Program-made: the position numbers and the translations under genes
DNA from: Plasmodiophora brassicae
Taxonomy: Eukaryota; Endomyxa: Phytomyxea; Phytomyxea; Plasmodiophorida
Direction of reading: 5' to 3'
Length of the DNA stretch: 64,000 nt
NCBI GenBank assembly: GCA_036867785.1
Contig: CP145412.1
Location: forward strand, 1,178,001 to 1,242,000
The notes under the pieces: model-generated
The model's input: only the letters and a program-made list of their open reading frames with translations
Told to the model about the DNA's origin: nothing
Database searches by the model: none
Shown: positions 21,484 through 33,072 of the stretch, in pieces
Layout of the letters: the number at the start of each line of letters is the position of its first letter
Numbering within the stretch: the stretch's first letter is position 1

Positions 21484-23128
21484 CTAAAGGTCACCAGACA
21501 AGTCCGGTCGAGACTTCTTACTCGGCACAGAATCAGAATCGTCGGAGCTTTGATCTGCAACATCGTCATCATAGTCGTCGCTGTCCTCTTCGAGTTCGCT
21601 TTTCTGCAGAGGTACCAATAAACAGGCTGTCGTCATGGACGCTGCGGAACCGTACCTGTTTATGTGCAATGGCCAGGTTAGTAGCTGCTTTGGCATGGTT
21701 GGGCTCGATATCAAGGGCATGTGTCAGGTCTTTGATTGCAGCATCAAACTGGTTCAGACGAATGAAAGCCACTCCCCGGGAAACGTATGCATCCGTGCAT
21801 TGCGGCTCGACGTCTAGAGCGTACGTGTAATGGCGAATGGCTTCCTGCAGCCGGTCCACCTGGGCGAACTCGTCACCCTTAGCAACACTATGAACCACTA
21901 TTGGTCAGTAAACAACAAACGACCAGGTGCCTATTGTACCTTTTCAAAGCCCAGCCTTGGTTCTGTACAGCACGAAGGTTGTAATGGAGATCACTGGGAT
22001 CGCACCTATGGAGAGAAGGCGAAATCAGTAGGGAACCCACAAGTACGCGGAGCAACTAACGGTGCCGCCGGAAGTAACGATCCGTGCTCGGTAATCCCAA
22101 AGGCCTTGGTCATGAGAGTCAAACCATGGGGGTTCTTGAACAGCGGATGCTCCTTCAGTCGTTCCACGAATGTCGCCCTACCAGAAGATGATGACGCAGG
22201 CAGACTGTTAGGCACCGACAATGGCCTACGTTAACAAATGGCGTCATGTAACCGACAAGTCTGGGAACAAACGGAACCATATTATACCGCGTTGCGATGT
22301 CCTGCAGCGCCTGGGACGGATGATTGAACCATGCAGATTTTCGCCAATGATGAAACGGGGACGCTGGCGGGATGAGACTGTTTGAGACCGACGACGCAAT
22401 GATACCAAGAGGAGCATGGTGCAGTTGGCGTTGCAGCAGTCGAGACGTGTTGAAGCTCAGATACAGTATGTCCCGATGATGGTCAACCGAGATCACAAGT
22501 GCTGTTACAGAGAGCCGACAATAAGCACAGGTGGGACGTTACGTAAGGGATTGACCGTACCTTTAACTTGCGCGCCCAGAGGAAACTGCTCCAGCAGATC
22601 TTGAATTGGTACGGCGAGCGGGTCACGCTCCGAGATTTCGCTGATCGGGCACTGTCCTTCGATCTGCAACTCGCGTAGACTGTCAAGGACGGTCTCTTTC
22701 ACCGATCTCGACTTCTTCTTTGTCTGGTCGAACTCCACCTTAAAAACCTTCTCGACATTGACCGTGACCCCGTCGGTGCCCTTGTTGCATATGAACCCCT
22801 CCACAACAAGGTTGATCTCGAGCAATTCAAATACGCCACGCTTCCTCAAGTACACGTCTATCTGCTTGTGTGGCGAATTGATATCCGCTTCGTCGTCAAA
22901 CGATGACGACGACGATCTGTACGACGGCTGGCGGCTGACGCCCGATTGTTGCACGTTCGCATTCGTCAGCAGTCGTCCGCCCAGACCGATCGCAAACAGC
23001 GACGCGACGCGCTGATTCACAGACGGGATCAGGTCACGGCGGGGCGACGACGCGTACAACCCCCAGGACGGCACGGCGAACCCTAGCGCCGGCGACGCTG
23101 TCCGGGTCAGCGGCGAATCGCTCGCCAT
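21484..23128 (-). CDS. TTC14: TTC14-like protein (S1 domain plus TPR repeats)
   Basis: Multi-exon gene. The N-terminal part reads PHKQIDVYLRKRGVFELLEI. A region expected to hold an S1-type RNA-binding domain follows, ending VSVDHHRDILYLSFNTSRLL and HHAPLGIIASS. A further segment (FVERLKEHPLFKNPHGL) corresponds to the conserved linker. The C terminus has at least two TPRs (AIRHYTYALDVEPQCTDAYV, AIKDLTHALDIEPNHAKAA). It ends in an acidic/Lys-Ser tail after a short intron (HKQ joined to KSELEEDSDD). The order S1-linker-TPR-charged tail is that of animal and plant TTC14, a nuclear RNA-associated protein of unclear role. The start used here is only 31 bp from the divergent SCFD2-like start. Exon boundaries in the middle are approximate. 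Confidence 0.72.
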
Positions 23129-23159
23129 TGCCGCTTTGCCCGTGCGCGGGCCCGCGCGT

Positions 23160-25471
23160 ATGGACCGCCTGGCGGATCTCGTCGACGCCGACGTCGAGCG
23201 CGTTTTCGGCGCACATGACCGACTGTACTGTGTAGTTGCCGACCCGGCAGCGGCAGAGGTAGGCACGTCCCGGGTGCCGCGTCGGCCACGTCGCCTGACG
23301 GACAGGGGCTGCCGCCGCGTAGTGGGCGCACTGGAACTGCCCGCCGCATTACGATGATGGGCGGGTGGAGTGGGTGCCGATCGGCGACGACCGAGTCGAG
23401 CTGGAGGCGGGCGTCCCGGTTGAGTTCATCGTGTACGATGCGGCGCAGGCGTGCGAGCGCATCATCGAGTTCGCCGGCGGGCGCGCGCTGTCGCGCGTGT
23501 CGGTGCATTCGATGCTGTCCGGCGAGTCGCTGTCCGACCTGTATGATCGGGACTGTCAATGGTTCCGTGATAAGATCGCGCATGAGACAGGCTGTCAAGA
23601 CGTGTCCGTCCGGTGGCTCGGCCCTGCGTTTACACTGTTCGCTAACAGCGCCTTTATTGTATCTGAGCTGGCACGAGACAGTGCGGCGTCGACGTGCAGG
23701 TCTGGAACAGAACATTTGACCTGCCGATTGTCGTTGTGATGCCATCTTTCATGTAGAATTGTCGATGGCCTCCTTGGGATGGTGAACCAGCTGGAGGGCA
23801 CTGCAGCCGTATTCGGCATTGGCAACGAGCGGACGCAAAGCGTTGCGGCAGCGGTTGCATCGCGATGGCGACGGACAGCAGCGCCACCGCCCAAAGGCGC
23901 GATACTTCCTTCAGTATCTATTATCGTGGTTGACCGCCTGTTAGTACCCGAATGTGCCCACTGATTCGCAAACTTATTGATATTGGGTTCGGCAGACTGG
24001 ACCTTGCCTGCTGCGTAGGACACAACGGAACTGTTGTGGACCGGCTGATGCAAACTCTATATCGGGCAAGCGAAACCTCGACGGATGTGACACTGGCTCG
24101 CATTCGCGAAGTTCCTCGATGGTGCTGTGAGGGAGATACGAGCGAGTCCGGATTACGTTTTGTTGGTGGGGTACTGCAACAGTCGCCGGCTGACCTAGTG
24201 GAGGTCTTATTGCATCGTGCTCCGAAATCGGCGCTGAAGACGCTCCGTCAAATGCTCATACGTGCAATCTCAACGGAGAAAGGAAGCGCCCCGCTTGACA
24301 GACAATTGAAAATGGGGAATGTCAAGCCCGGTGATCTGGACGCCATATTAAATGTCCTCCGTGGACCCCCTGGTGCAATGGAACGCAATTGGCCGCTCTT
24401 CTTGCTCGTCAGTGCAGTGGCAGAATCGTTCGCTACAGTCCGAGAATCGTCATGGGATAGGTTGCTATCACTGGGTCTGTTTCCTCGACGGCCGTGTTTG
24501 CTTGGGGCATACCTAACGGTTGGTGATGATCAGAGAAGGTTGTCATTGCGACGGCAAGCGAGAACGTGAATGCTTTATCACTGCTCGTCGAGTTCCTAGA
24601 CTCGTCATATCCTTCTAACGAACTCGATCAGGTCATCTTGGACCCGTGGAATTGGTTGAAACCAGCCAACTTACTGATGCGATCAGGTTTCCCTTGACAA
24701 CATCCTGATTATGGCGCTATTTTGTGTATCGCTAACAGGATCTGTACCTTCGCCTGATGACGTTCTCGCGATCAGGTTTCGTGAGCGGCTCTGTGTCGCC
24801 ATTAGGCGGCAAGCGCCCGCGGAAGGTTCCGTTCTACACTCATTTCTCGATGGGAAGAATCCGGAATGGCGCACGCAAGATGATCAGCTTGATCGTGCAG
24901 TGGCCACGCTTTATCAGCGCCTGATCTTCGTTGCTGAAGCCCGCAACGACTTGTCAATGTACCGTCACCGGATCGTGAATTTGGAAGTCCCCACGTACCA
25001 AGGGTTATATCTCTCGACCGGAACATTTCACAACGAACCCGTTGCTAATTGCCTCGTGCTGGCAGGTTGCTAGACGTCATCATCCATGACTTCCTCGACC
25101 CGCGAGCACCAATGGCTGACTTAACGCCATACCCCACATCTGCGAATCCCGGCGAATCGACAGAGTCGCCCCGGTTCCCAGGAACCGTTGGCGGTTTCAT
25201 ATCAAGCAAGATCGAGTATGTCGAAGGTTTCTTTGCCGTTTTCGCGAGTCTTATTTCTCTGTTGAACAGTAAACTCGGCCGTGTGACCAAGGCCCGTCGA
25301 CCGGATCCGGACGGCACGCTCATCATCTTTGTAATCGGGGGCATTTCCTGCGCGGAAATAACTCGTGCTAGGGAAATCCTTGCTCAGTCACAAGCGAGTG
25401 TCGATGTCCTCGTTGGAGGTACCGACATTGCGACAGGCAAATCTGTTCTGCGAGACCTGCTTATTACGTAA
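23160..25471 (+). CDS. SCFD2: SCFD2-like Sec1/Munc18-family protein
   Basis: Spliced gene. The first exon joins to WAHWNCPPHYDDGRVEWVP in phase. The middle contains VVDR...LDLACCVGHNGTVVDRLM, matching the conserved VDRTLDLTGAVGHHGDNLVE of SCFD2, then LLHRAPKSALKTLRQMLIRA and LKMGNVKPGDLDAILNVL. The C terminus reads GTLIIFVIGGISCAEITRAR, the terminal block typical of SCFD2 and other SM proteins, and stops at 25471. SM proteins clasp SNARE bundles to drive membrane fusion; SCFD2 has been linked to the Dsl1/NRZ tether on ER-bound vesicles. The similarity spans the length of the protein. The exact boundaries of the ~6 internal introns are not all fixed. Confidence 0.8.
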
Positions 25472-25594
25472 AAGCCGGAAACAGTCGTTTCAGTGCCCGT
25501 TTGTGCAGTTTACTTGCCCAGCGTGGCGATGTGAACTGTTGCGTTTATTAACCAACAAGCGTGTTCCAGGCAAGGATTGAGGCGGCAACCCACA

Positions 25595-26257
25595 ATGCAG
25601 GATAGACATCCGTTGAGAGCATCGACGGTTCTGGTGCGGACGTCTGTACGAATTGCGTTAGACGGCGACCTCGCACACAGCGCAGACGGCGAGACGAATA
25701 CGATTGGGACCGCGGAGCATCGGTTCAGGTGCGGCGTCTGTTTCGCAAGCGCAAGTCAGCATCGCACACTGAGCTGGCCTGCAAACTCTCCACTGGCCTC
25801 ATTGAGTTGGGAAGGGCTCGACCCGTTTGCGAACAGGGCGGGCTGCCTCGTCGACGACCACGGGAACATCACGATCGCGGAAAATCGATCTGACGCCACA
25901 ACCGAACAAAACGCCGCTCTGACCTCAGCTGACCATACCAAGCCTCTCTGGCGGGTCTACCTGCGATGCCGGTTCACTCGCTGTACGTTACGTTCCCTCA
26001 CATCAAGCCAGAATCGTCCTGACTCACACGTCGGGCGTCGTCGGCGTCACCGAAGGCGGCGCACTCCGTTCTTCGATGCGTTGATCCGGGGCGTTTGCGG
26101 TGCCGCTGCTGAAGCCGGACACGGAACCCCAGCGGACGAGGCAGGTATGTCGCAAGATGTTTCGCCACCGCGATTCCGTCGGCCACCGCTACGGCTAAGG
26201 TACGGCCCCGGCCTGCTGGCCGACCTTTGCCGTGACCCGCGCCAACGTCCCTCATGA
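25595..26257 (+). CDS. Doubtful open frame, unknown
   Basis: An open frame of 220 codons fills most of the 782-bp gap after SCFD2 and overlaps the next ATG by 4 bp. The central part (WEGLDPFANRAGCLVDDHGN) reads like a real protein, but the ends become Arg-rich and repetitive, as GC-rich antisense frames often do. The minus strand also has plausible exon-like pieces (for example RDRDVPVVVDEAARPVRKRV near 25850). I could not decide which strand, if either, is coding. Confidence 0.25.
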   Translation: MQDRHPLRASTVLVRTSVRIALDGDLAHSADGETNTIGTAEHRFRCGVCFASASQHRTLSWPANSPLASLSWEGLDPFANRAGCLVDDHGNITIAENRSDATTEQNAALTSADHTKPLWRVYLRCRFTRCTLRSLTSSQNRPDSHVGRRRRHRRRRTPFFDALIRGVCGAAAEAGHGTPADEAGMSQDVSPPRFRRPPLRLRYGPGLLADLCRDPRQRPS

Positions 26258-26732
26258 GTCCCGCGTTCAGAGACATACCTGAGCGATCCGATGGCAGCCG
26301 TAGCAGTAGTAAGAAGAAGCGCCGCCGGCAGCCCACTGTGTTTCGTGCGAAACGGCTGTCCTTCAAGCTGAAGAGCTCTCCAGCGAAACCGCGTCGTGAC
26401 AGACCTAGACTGGGCAAGGTTGCCTTCTACGTGTTACTGTCGGCATGCTTTCCTGGTAGCGCCCAAGCCTTGCAGATGCGACCGTTTGCCAGTGTCGCGC
26501 TCTGGCTTATTTGTACAGCAGTACTGGTGCTCTTCTCGTACTGTAAACACGTCGTCTGCAAGTATATCATCGTCTTGGACTGATGTGCAGGGTTGATGCA
26601 GATGAGTTGCTCTCCATCTATACCGTGCCGCTGATTAACGCCCTAGCTGGGGCAGAAGCCGTTCTTTCCGAACTTCTCACATCACCTAGCCCTACCGCAC
26701 CTTGGGAGAGGATTGTGAATCAGATTCGATAA
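26254..26732 (+). CDS. Small two-helix membrane protein, unknown
   Basis: Exons 26254-26542 and 26563-26732 join across a 20-nt GT-AG intron in one frame to give 152 residues. A basic, Ser/Lys/Arg-rich N-terminal half (RSSSKKKRRRQPTVFRAKR) precedes two hydrophobic segments (VAFYVLLSACFPGSAQAL and FASVALWLICTAVLVLFSYL). A soluble tail follows (DADELLSIYTVPLINALAG...) and ends at TAA 26730. If the intron were not removed, the frame would stop at 26583 and lose the tail. The family is not recognised; a basic N terminus plus a hairpin of helices would suit an ER or nuclear-envelope protein. The splice model is my inference. Confidence 0.5.
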
Positions 26733-26828
26733 ATATCCTGTGCCTAACAGTGTCTTCGAAACGGGAGTAGACCCATGTATTGATAAGCATGGTGAACCAG
26801 AGGTTTCAATTGAGAAACACAAGTGATA

Positions 26829-27670
26829 TCAGTCATTCTTCTTCGCAGCCACTGGAATCGGCTTGGAAGAAGCCAGCGTGACGGCGATAACGGCCAATGT
26901 GACACCCGCGAGAACGCCCAACGCGAAGATCACTGCCGCAACTTGCGGTCGCTGCTTGACAACCGAAGTCACCTCTTTCCACAGTGTTTCAAGCTCTACA
27001 TAATATGGACGTAAGAAAGTTAGCAGGATACGGAACGGTTTGCTACAGACGAACCTTTCTGGACAGCGCCGACAGCAGACGGGGCCTTCGGCGTCGTCTC
27101 CGCCTTGGCCTCGAGGTATCCACCGCGGGCGAATTTCTCCAGTTCGTCCAGCGTGCGCTTCGACTGGAACTTGTATTGCTTGCCCTTCGAGAATAGCAGG
27201 ACAGTCGGGTATCCGCGAACGTTGAAACGCTGGCACAGATCTGCAACGAAAGTATCAGATTCCGCCTTGGGAGCGCATGTTTGGGTGTCGTACTCGAGTT
27301 GGATGTGCAGTCGACTTTGGCCACATTGACATCGTCCTTCAACTTCGTGGCAAGTTCCTCCCACGTCTGTGCCAGTGACTTGCAGTGCCCGCACCAGGGC
27401 GCATAAAACCTAACAATGGTCAGCGCCAAGCGAGGAATACCCATCGTCAAAATTCGAAGACGTACTCGACGAACCAGTCTCCCGTCGTCGATCCTGTTCC
27501 AAACCATGAATAAGCCTCGATCGAAATCGGCGCACAGCCACGGACGAACCCGTCGCCGCCTGCGTCTCCTTCTCGAACGTGCTCTCCGTCAGCGTGACCA
27601 CATCGGACGTTTTGTCCGCCCCCATCGCAACCGTCGCGATCATCGCCGCCAGCAACGCCATTCCCTTCAT
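26829..27670 (-). CDS. ER membrane thioredoxin-like protein (TMX/PDI type)
   Basis: Five exons (27670-27550, 27493-27466, 27409-27294, 27240-27055, 26995-26829; introns 53-59 nt) give 205 residues. A signal peptide ([17 protein letters not shown]) precedes one thioredoxin domain with [20 protein letters not shown], the PDI-type CGHC active site, and [11 protein letters not shown] with the cis-Pro. One membrane helix follows ([20 protein letters not shown]), and the chain ends KKND. Lysines at -3 and -4 form a KKXX ER-retrieval signal, as in TMX3. It should oxidise or isomerise disulfides of membrane-bound clients in the ER. The start is the ATG giving the best signal peptide; the upstream in-frame codons lack another ATG. 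Confidence 0.9.
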
Positions 27671-27911
27671 CGTGAGCTGCACGTCCGATCGACGTCTGCC
27701 GCGACGCTCCCACCCGGTTATGCCACGTCACGCGGGGGGACCAAACTCCGTAGGGGCGGCCGGCTACCTTCGGCAGCACCGCGTGCCGCACCCGTCACCT
27801 GTTCTGCGCGCCGCCGGCCCGGACCGCGCAGTACGTGATTGGGTAGGTAGGTAGTCAGTTATTATGCAACAACAGCGTATTGTAGTGAAACAGTTGCTAA
27901 GGCGTCGAGTC

Positions 27912-28526
27912 TCACAGGCAGAGCATTGGGGAATCCACGAGCGTCGTCTCGTCGAACGTGGCGAAGAAGTTGGCGTGCCCTTGCACGGAGAACAGGGATG
28001 CGGGCTGTGTGGGATCATGAGATGACGGACGGGGGTTATGTGCAACGTCATTGTGGCTTACTGGGTCGCCGTCGTTGTAGGATCTGGGACGGCCGAGTAA
28101 ACCTCGGATACGTTCCCGCGCCTTGGCGCCGACGGTCGCCGCGAATGCAGGTGATTTCGATTTGGGGCTCACCGGTTTCGGCAACGGCGTCCTGGGCAGT
28201 GGGGTGGAACGCAGCGTCGAGGACACGAATTGCCGGGTGCGGTCTGCTCCGCCGCTATTGCCCTGCATCGTTGAGCGACCGCGTACGCGACGAGATCGTC
28301 AAGATATCCTAGCTGCGGTTCTGCACGATACATACGGTGCGAACGCTGTGACTGCCTTACCGGAGACAGCCGCGGTCGCGTTCGGCGGCACCCCTTCGCT
28401 TTGTGGGCCGAACGCTGGCAAGACAATGTTGTCGAGGGGGGCGTACATGTCAGCCGCGTCGGCCTGGGACGGGGTTGGAATCCACCCACGCCCTAGTCCT
28501 TCATGATGCGGCGTGCTGGTGCTCAT
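27912..28526 (-). CDS. Unknown protein, mostly disordered
   Basis: Exons 28526-28332 and 28262-27912 (69-nt intron) keep frame and give 181 residues. The N-terminal half begins MSTSTPHHEGLGRGWIPTPS and has no motif. The second half is rich in Pro, Ser and Lys (TPLPRTPLPKPVSPKSKSP) and ends FATFDETTLVDSPMLCL. No membrane segment or known domain is seen. Support comes from clean splice sites that extend the frame and from its position between two well-defined genes. Confidence 0.45.
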
Positions 28527-28673
28527 CCGAGGCGACCTAAGCGCATCACCAGCCAGTGAGACTTTTACTTGAACAGTGTCGGCACCTTCATGGTTCCGAT
28601 GTCCAGGGCGGCAGTTCCGGGCGAGCGAACTCCGTGACGGCCCGGGCGCAGAGGACACACACAGCACCGCGCT

Positions 28674-29524
28674 ATGCAGGACGACCTCGATGCCGACTTC
28701 GACGCTGCTGTCACCATGATCCGGACCGCCAACGTAGACATATCGAATTCGCTCAAGCTTGAATTCTATGCGCTCTATAAGCAGGCGACAGTCGGGCCAT
28801 GCACGGCCGCCAAGCCTGGCCTGCTTGATTTTACGGGCCGGGCGAAATGGACGGCGTGGAACGACAAGAAGGACCTCAGGTATTGCATGCGCGGAACGTG
28901 GCCAGACAGCGTCGACGTTGACGGCAATGTATGTCCTCCCAGTGCTACCGAGGCCAAGTTGCAGTACGTATCGATGGTGAGGCAGATCATGGGCGCTGCT
29001 GTCCAGCATGACGGTCCGAACAATGATGTGGAAGGCGCTACAAACGACGCGTTCGCACCAGCCGTCAGCCGAATGGCAGTCGAACCAGAGTGCGTGACCT
29101 TCTTGCTTTCCCTGTGTGTCACGTTAGCTAATGAATCTACAGGACCGTCATGGATGCCGATCTGGAGATATGGGATTTCGCTAGCGACGGCAAGCTGGAC
29201 AGGGTGGTCGAAACTCTGGTGTCGGGGGCGGTCAGCGTCGACGACCGTGACGAGCATGGGAGAACCGCATTGCACTTCGCTTGCGACCGGGGCCACGAAC
29301 TGATCGTCAGCGCACTGTGCACTCGGTTCGGCGCTAACGTGAACGTGCAAGACCACATGGGGTACACGCCGCTGCACAACGCGGCATCCGCTGGCAGGGC
29401 CGACATTGTCCAGTTCCTTCTCGACCATGGCGCCGACCCGTCCATCTGCGATGCCGACGGCCTCCCTGCCAGCCATGACTCACCTGCCGACATCCAGGAA
29501 CAAATCCGCCTGCACTGCCAGTAA
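28674..29524 (+). CDS. ACBD6: Acyl-CoA-binding protein with ankyrin repeats (ACBD6-like)
   Basis: Three exons (28674-28879, 28943-29089, 29143-29524) give 244 residues. The N-terminal ACBP fold shows [17 protein letters not shown], followed by [20 protein letters not shown] with the acyl-CoA-contacting Lys and Tyr positions (YVSMVRQIM). The C-terminal half has ankyrin repeats ([40 protein letters not shown]). ACBP followed by ankyrin repeats is the ACBD6 arrangement, in which the ACBP part binds long-chain acyl-CoA and the repeats bind partners such as N-myristoyltransferase. Both introns (63 and 53 nt) are confirmed by restored motifs. Length is close to the ~280-residue human form. Confidence 0.92.
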
Positions 29525-29698
29525 CCGCATGACGATTCCAACATAATACAGGGCACCAGGTAACTATTGTGACCGCCGAATGGTTCAGGTTCGCGCAGTT
29601 CCGGGTGCAGCGCGCGGTTCCCGATGACCAGGGACTGGTTTAGGGTCCGCGGATATCGCGTGATCGAGTGCAGCGTACCATTGGAGCTACGGGTTGCA

Positions 29699-30967
29699 AT
29701 GGCCGACAAGGACGATGGGAAGCACCTGGCCGATGCGTCCAGCGCGAGCGAACCGCCGTCGTTCAACATGGGCGTGGGCAGCGCCATGACCGCTCTGAAA
29801 CGGGGGATCACCATGACGAAGATGGCCGCAGCCGGCATGGTCGAGGCAACGCCCACCGTTGCCATCGCCCGGCGCCCCGTCGTCAAAGACGACGATGGAC
29901 GCCGCCTGCAGCAGGCCATTGACGAGAAAATCATGGCCCAGAACGAGATCACACGCCTGTCGGGGCTCCTTGCCGAACAGATGGCAGAGCGGGAAGCGGG
30001 GCGCGCCGCGATCCAGAAGGTCCAGGGCATAGAGGACGAGCTGAACCGGCTCAGGGCCGAAACCAGTCGCACGAAGGAGCGCATCGAGTATCGCAAGATC
30101 GAGGCGAACGAGCTGGAGATCCAGGCCACACGCGAGCAGAGCGCCGCGCTCAAAGCCGAACTCGCCAAGCTGAAGGACGACCTGGCGGCGGCTAACAATA
30201 ACGTGTCGGCCCTGACCCTGGCTCGTACTGAACTGGAGACCCAGCTCCAGCTGTCGAGGAAGGCGTGCGCCCAGGCGCAGAGCGCTCAGGCAACGGCGTC
30301 CGACGAGGCCGCCCGAGCCGGCGCTCTGGTCGACGGCCTGAGAGCCAAGCTGGCGGAAGCGGTTGCCACCCGCGACGAGTTCCAGAGGAAGCTGGACATG
30401 TCCAGGGAGGCGGTCAACCTGGAAGTCCAACGCGACAAGGACAAATGGCACGCCAAGTGGTCCGAGAAGGAGAAGCAATTCTTCCTCGAGCTGGACGCTG
30501 CCAATGCAGAGCGGAACGCGCTACGAGCGAAAGCGGAATCGCTGCAGAAGGAACTGGAGAAGACGAGGCGGCGTCAAGCAGGGATCGCAGCGGAGGAACA
30601 GAAGAAGTGGGCGGAGGAGAAGGCCGGCCTGCTGGAGCAACTGGAACGTCGTAGCAAGAGTCTGGAGGACGCCATGGAGGCGTTGCGGACGAAGGACCCG
30701 GCCAAGAGGGCGATGGCGGCGCTGATGATGGAGACGCAGCGACGATTGCCACAGCTGTCGACCGCCGACGTGAAGGTGATCGAGCAGAACCACGCGTTCC
30801 AGTCGATCGCGCAGAACCTCCTGGAGACGGTCAAGGATCGCGACGCGCTCATCGAACAGCTGCGACAGGATCACGCTGCACTTGGCAGGCGCGTCATCGA
30901 GCTGGATGAGGCCCTGCGACGGGCAGGAGCAACAGCACCGACGTCACCGCCCAGTCAATTGCCATGA
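29699..30967 (+). CDS. Long coiled-coil protein, unknown
   Basis: One exon from ATG 29699 gives 422 residues. After a short polar lead (MADKDDGKHLADASSASEPP) nearly the whole chain, residues ~90-410, is a Glu/Lys/Arg/Ala coiled coil without breaks. It includes LQQAIDEKIMAQNEITRLSG and a conserved-looking C-terminal segment QNHAFQSIAQNLLETVKDRD. The tail is TAPTSPPSQLP. A structural role at cytoskeleton, centriole or Golgi is possible, but such sequences match many families weakly and I do not name one. Confidence 0.65.
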   Translation: MADKDDGKHLADASSASEPPSFNMGVGSAMTALKRGITMTKMAAAGMVEATPTVAIARRPVVKDDDGRRLQQAIDEKIMAQNEITRLSGLLAEQMAEREAGRAAIQKVQGIEDELNRLRAETSRTKERIEYRKIEANELEIQATREQSAALKAELAKLKDDLAAANNNVSALTLARTELETQLQLSRKACAQAQSAQATASDEAARAGALVDGLRAKLAEAVATRDEFQRKLDMSREAVNLEVQRDKDKWHAKWSEKEKQFFLELDAANAERNALRAKAESLQKELEKTRRRQAGIAAEEQKKWAEEKAGLLEQLERRSKSLEDAMEALRTKDPAKRAMAALMMETQRRLPQLSTADVKVIEQNHAFQSIAQNLLETVKDRDALIEQLRQDHAALGRRVIELDEALRRAGATAPTSPPSQLP

Positions 30968-31045
30968 CGGACGATAACGGTACTATACAGAGCGTAGATA
31001 GGTTTAGGAATAATGTGACAAACAGTAGAACGTCATCGAGCCAGT

Positions 31046-32749
31046 TCATCGGCTGCTGCTTGCCAGGACGCGCAGATCTACAGTCTGGAGGTTCAGAGCG
31101 ACCCACCAGCTAGTAGATGACTGTACCTGCTGCGCGTTGACCAACTGAATGCTAACGAACGCTGATGCCACTTCCTTCAGGGTTGCCAGCTTATCGACCT
31201 GGAACTGGGCGTAGTCCCGTTCGAGATCGGCTGTGATCCGGTCGAGTGTCGTTTTCGCATTCGTAGCATCTTTCGTCAGGTGCGCAAGTTCGCCTGAAGC
31301 GGCCCGGTTCAGAAGCGCGTGCATTGGGTACCGTGTGGACTTACTCTCGTACTCAGTCGCCTTAGATTGCAGGCCTTTGGAGCGCGCTGTCTCGAGCTTG
31401 CCCCGCTTTGTTCGCAGGTCCGATTCAACGTGGTGAAGTGCCGACAGAGCGTTCGACCTCGCTGTCGTCAAAGACGTTAAGACAGTACAAACACTAGACG
31501 ATCGAATGACCTGTCATTGCTTCTTGGACCGCCTCGGTTATGTGAACGAGATCGCGTAACGGCTCCTTGAACGCCGTGTATTCCTTCTCAAGCTTGTGCG
31601 AAACGAGTACTGACACCCGATCGCTCGACTCGCCTGGGGATACAAATGCTGTCAGACATTACGTAACCTTGAATCCGGTTCGGAGGCAGACCGATCTTCG
31701 AGAACGCCCTGCTCGATTCGGATTCGTTCTGTTTGGCCTCCAGTTCCGCGAGTAATGTGGAAGCCGACCCCATATCGAACGACGACTGCGACATTTCTGG
31801 AAAGGTTTTAACCACAACGTCGACAGAACGCTGCAATCGTCGAGGAACCTTTCACGCCCGACGCCAGGGCTTGGTATGTGTTGCAGCACTGGCTGACAGA
31901 CTTGTGAAACGCCTGGACGTATTCCTGCCGAGCTTCCCACGTGAGGTCTTCGGCAGACTTGTCCACCGCTTGCGTCAAGTGCAGCGATTCTTGGACCTGG
32001 ATTCGCATCCGTCAGACCCGTCAAGCTGACCGATATTCACACGTACAGAGTGGAGGGTATTCTGAAAAAAGGACATGATCCCTGCTGATGCCGCTGCCAG
32101 CGATGGCTCGTGCGAGCGACCCGCTTTCGCACGTTCGAAGTCCTATCAGCCACATGGTCACATGTGGAGTACGGGCGTGCAGGCGCCGCCTCAGGTACCG
32201 ATTCACTCGACCTCAGAAACATGTCCAGGTCAACGCTGTGCTTCAGCCTGCAATGGGACACAACGCGTTCCATGAACCGGGCCAGTCCCCGTAGGCGCCT
32301 GTCGATAAAGCCCTGCGCCATTGCCCCTGGAACGTTCATTCAGTGCCGACATGCATTCAGCCCCTGCTTGGGTCGCGTGTTCACCAGTCATGGACTTGGC
32401 AGGCAGTGGAGGCACGACGCACCCGGGAAAGTCAGCCGCCAGGCGCCCACGAAGCCAGGCGAAATCCGAGAACCGTCGGCGGACCGTATCGTGACGGATC
32501 GACCCATTCGCAGCGATCCGCTGCATGCACCCCAGCATACCCGGGTTCAGACACGATCGCGCGGCGGTCTGAACAGCGCCCTGCATCTACCTTCGAGTCG
32601 ACCTTGTAGAAGACGGCCGCCGCCATGCCATCGCCTTGCCTGACAGGGTCGTACACGCGCACGTCGACCAGGCCCGTCTCGACCATGGGCGGCGCGGCGG
32701 GCTGGTCACCGTCGCCGCCCAGGTCGACGATCTCCCCGCCGTCCTCCAT
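31046..32749 (-). CDS. PX-BAR sorting nexin
   Basis: Multi-exon. The N terminus (MEDGGEIVDLGGDGDQ) leads into a PX domain. An intron joins FYKVDSK to RIAANGSIRHDTVRRRFSDF, giving the phosphoinositide-binding RRRFSDF core and the PPLPAK loop. HCRLKHSVDLDMFL closes the domain. The C-terminal exons (SAEDLTWEARQEYVQAFHKS, MGSASTLLAELEAKQNESE, VSVLVSHKLEKEYTAFKEPL, ALSALHHVESDLRTKRGKLE) form a helical BAR-type region ending near QQVQSSTSWW. PX-BAR nexins bind PI3P and curve endosomal membranes, as in retromer or autophagy (SNX4-like). The general call is firm; the subfamily is not. Several small introns in the second half are inferred only. Confidence 0.82.
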
Positions 32750-33072
32750 CCGCTCGATGTGGTACACAGGTGCCGGTACCCCGCTCTCGTCGAGGCGCTA
32801 TTTCAGACAACACCAGGACGAGGAGTCGACAGCCCCTCCACCTCCGAACGCAACTTCCGATGTTGTGCAACCCTGCCCTCCTGACACGGCTGTCGCCGCG
32901 AACGCATTGTCACCGCAGCGGCATGACAGCCCGGTAGGGCCGACCCCGATCCGGTCAGGCGCGCTGACAAGCGTGTTGTTGGCATCGGAATGGGCAAGCG
33001 GGGTCGGTTCAAAAGCGCGCACGGCGGTGTCCACCCGTGTCTGGGGCCACGCCGACAATCGCCCCGCCGACG

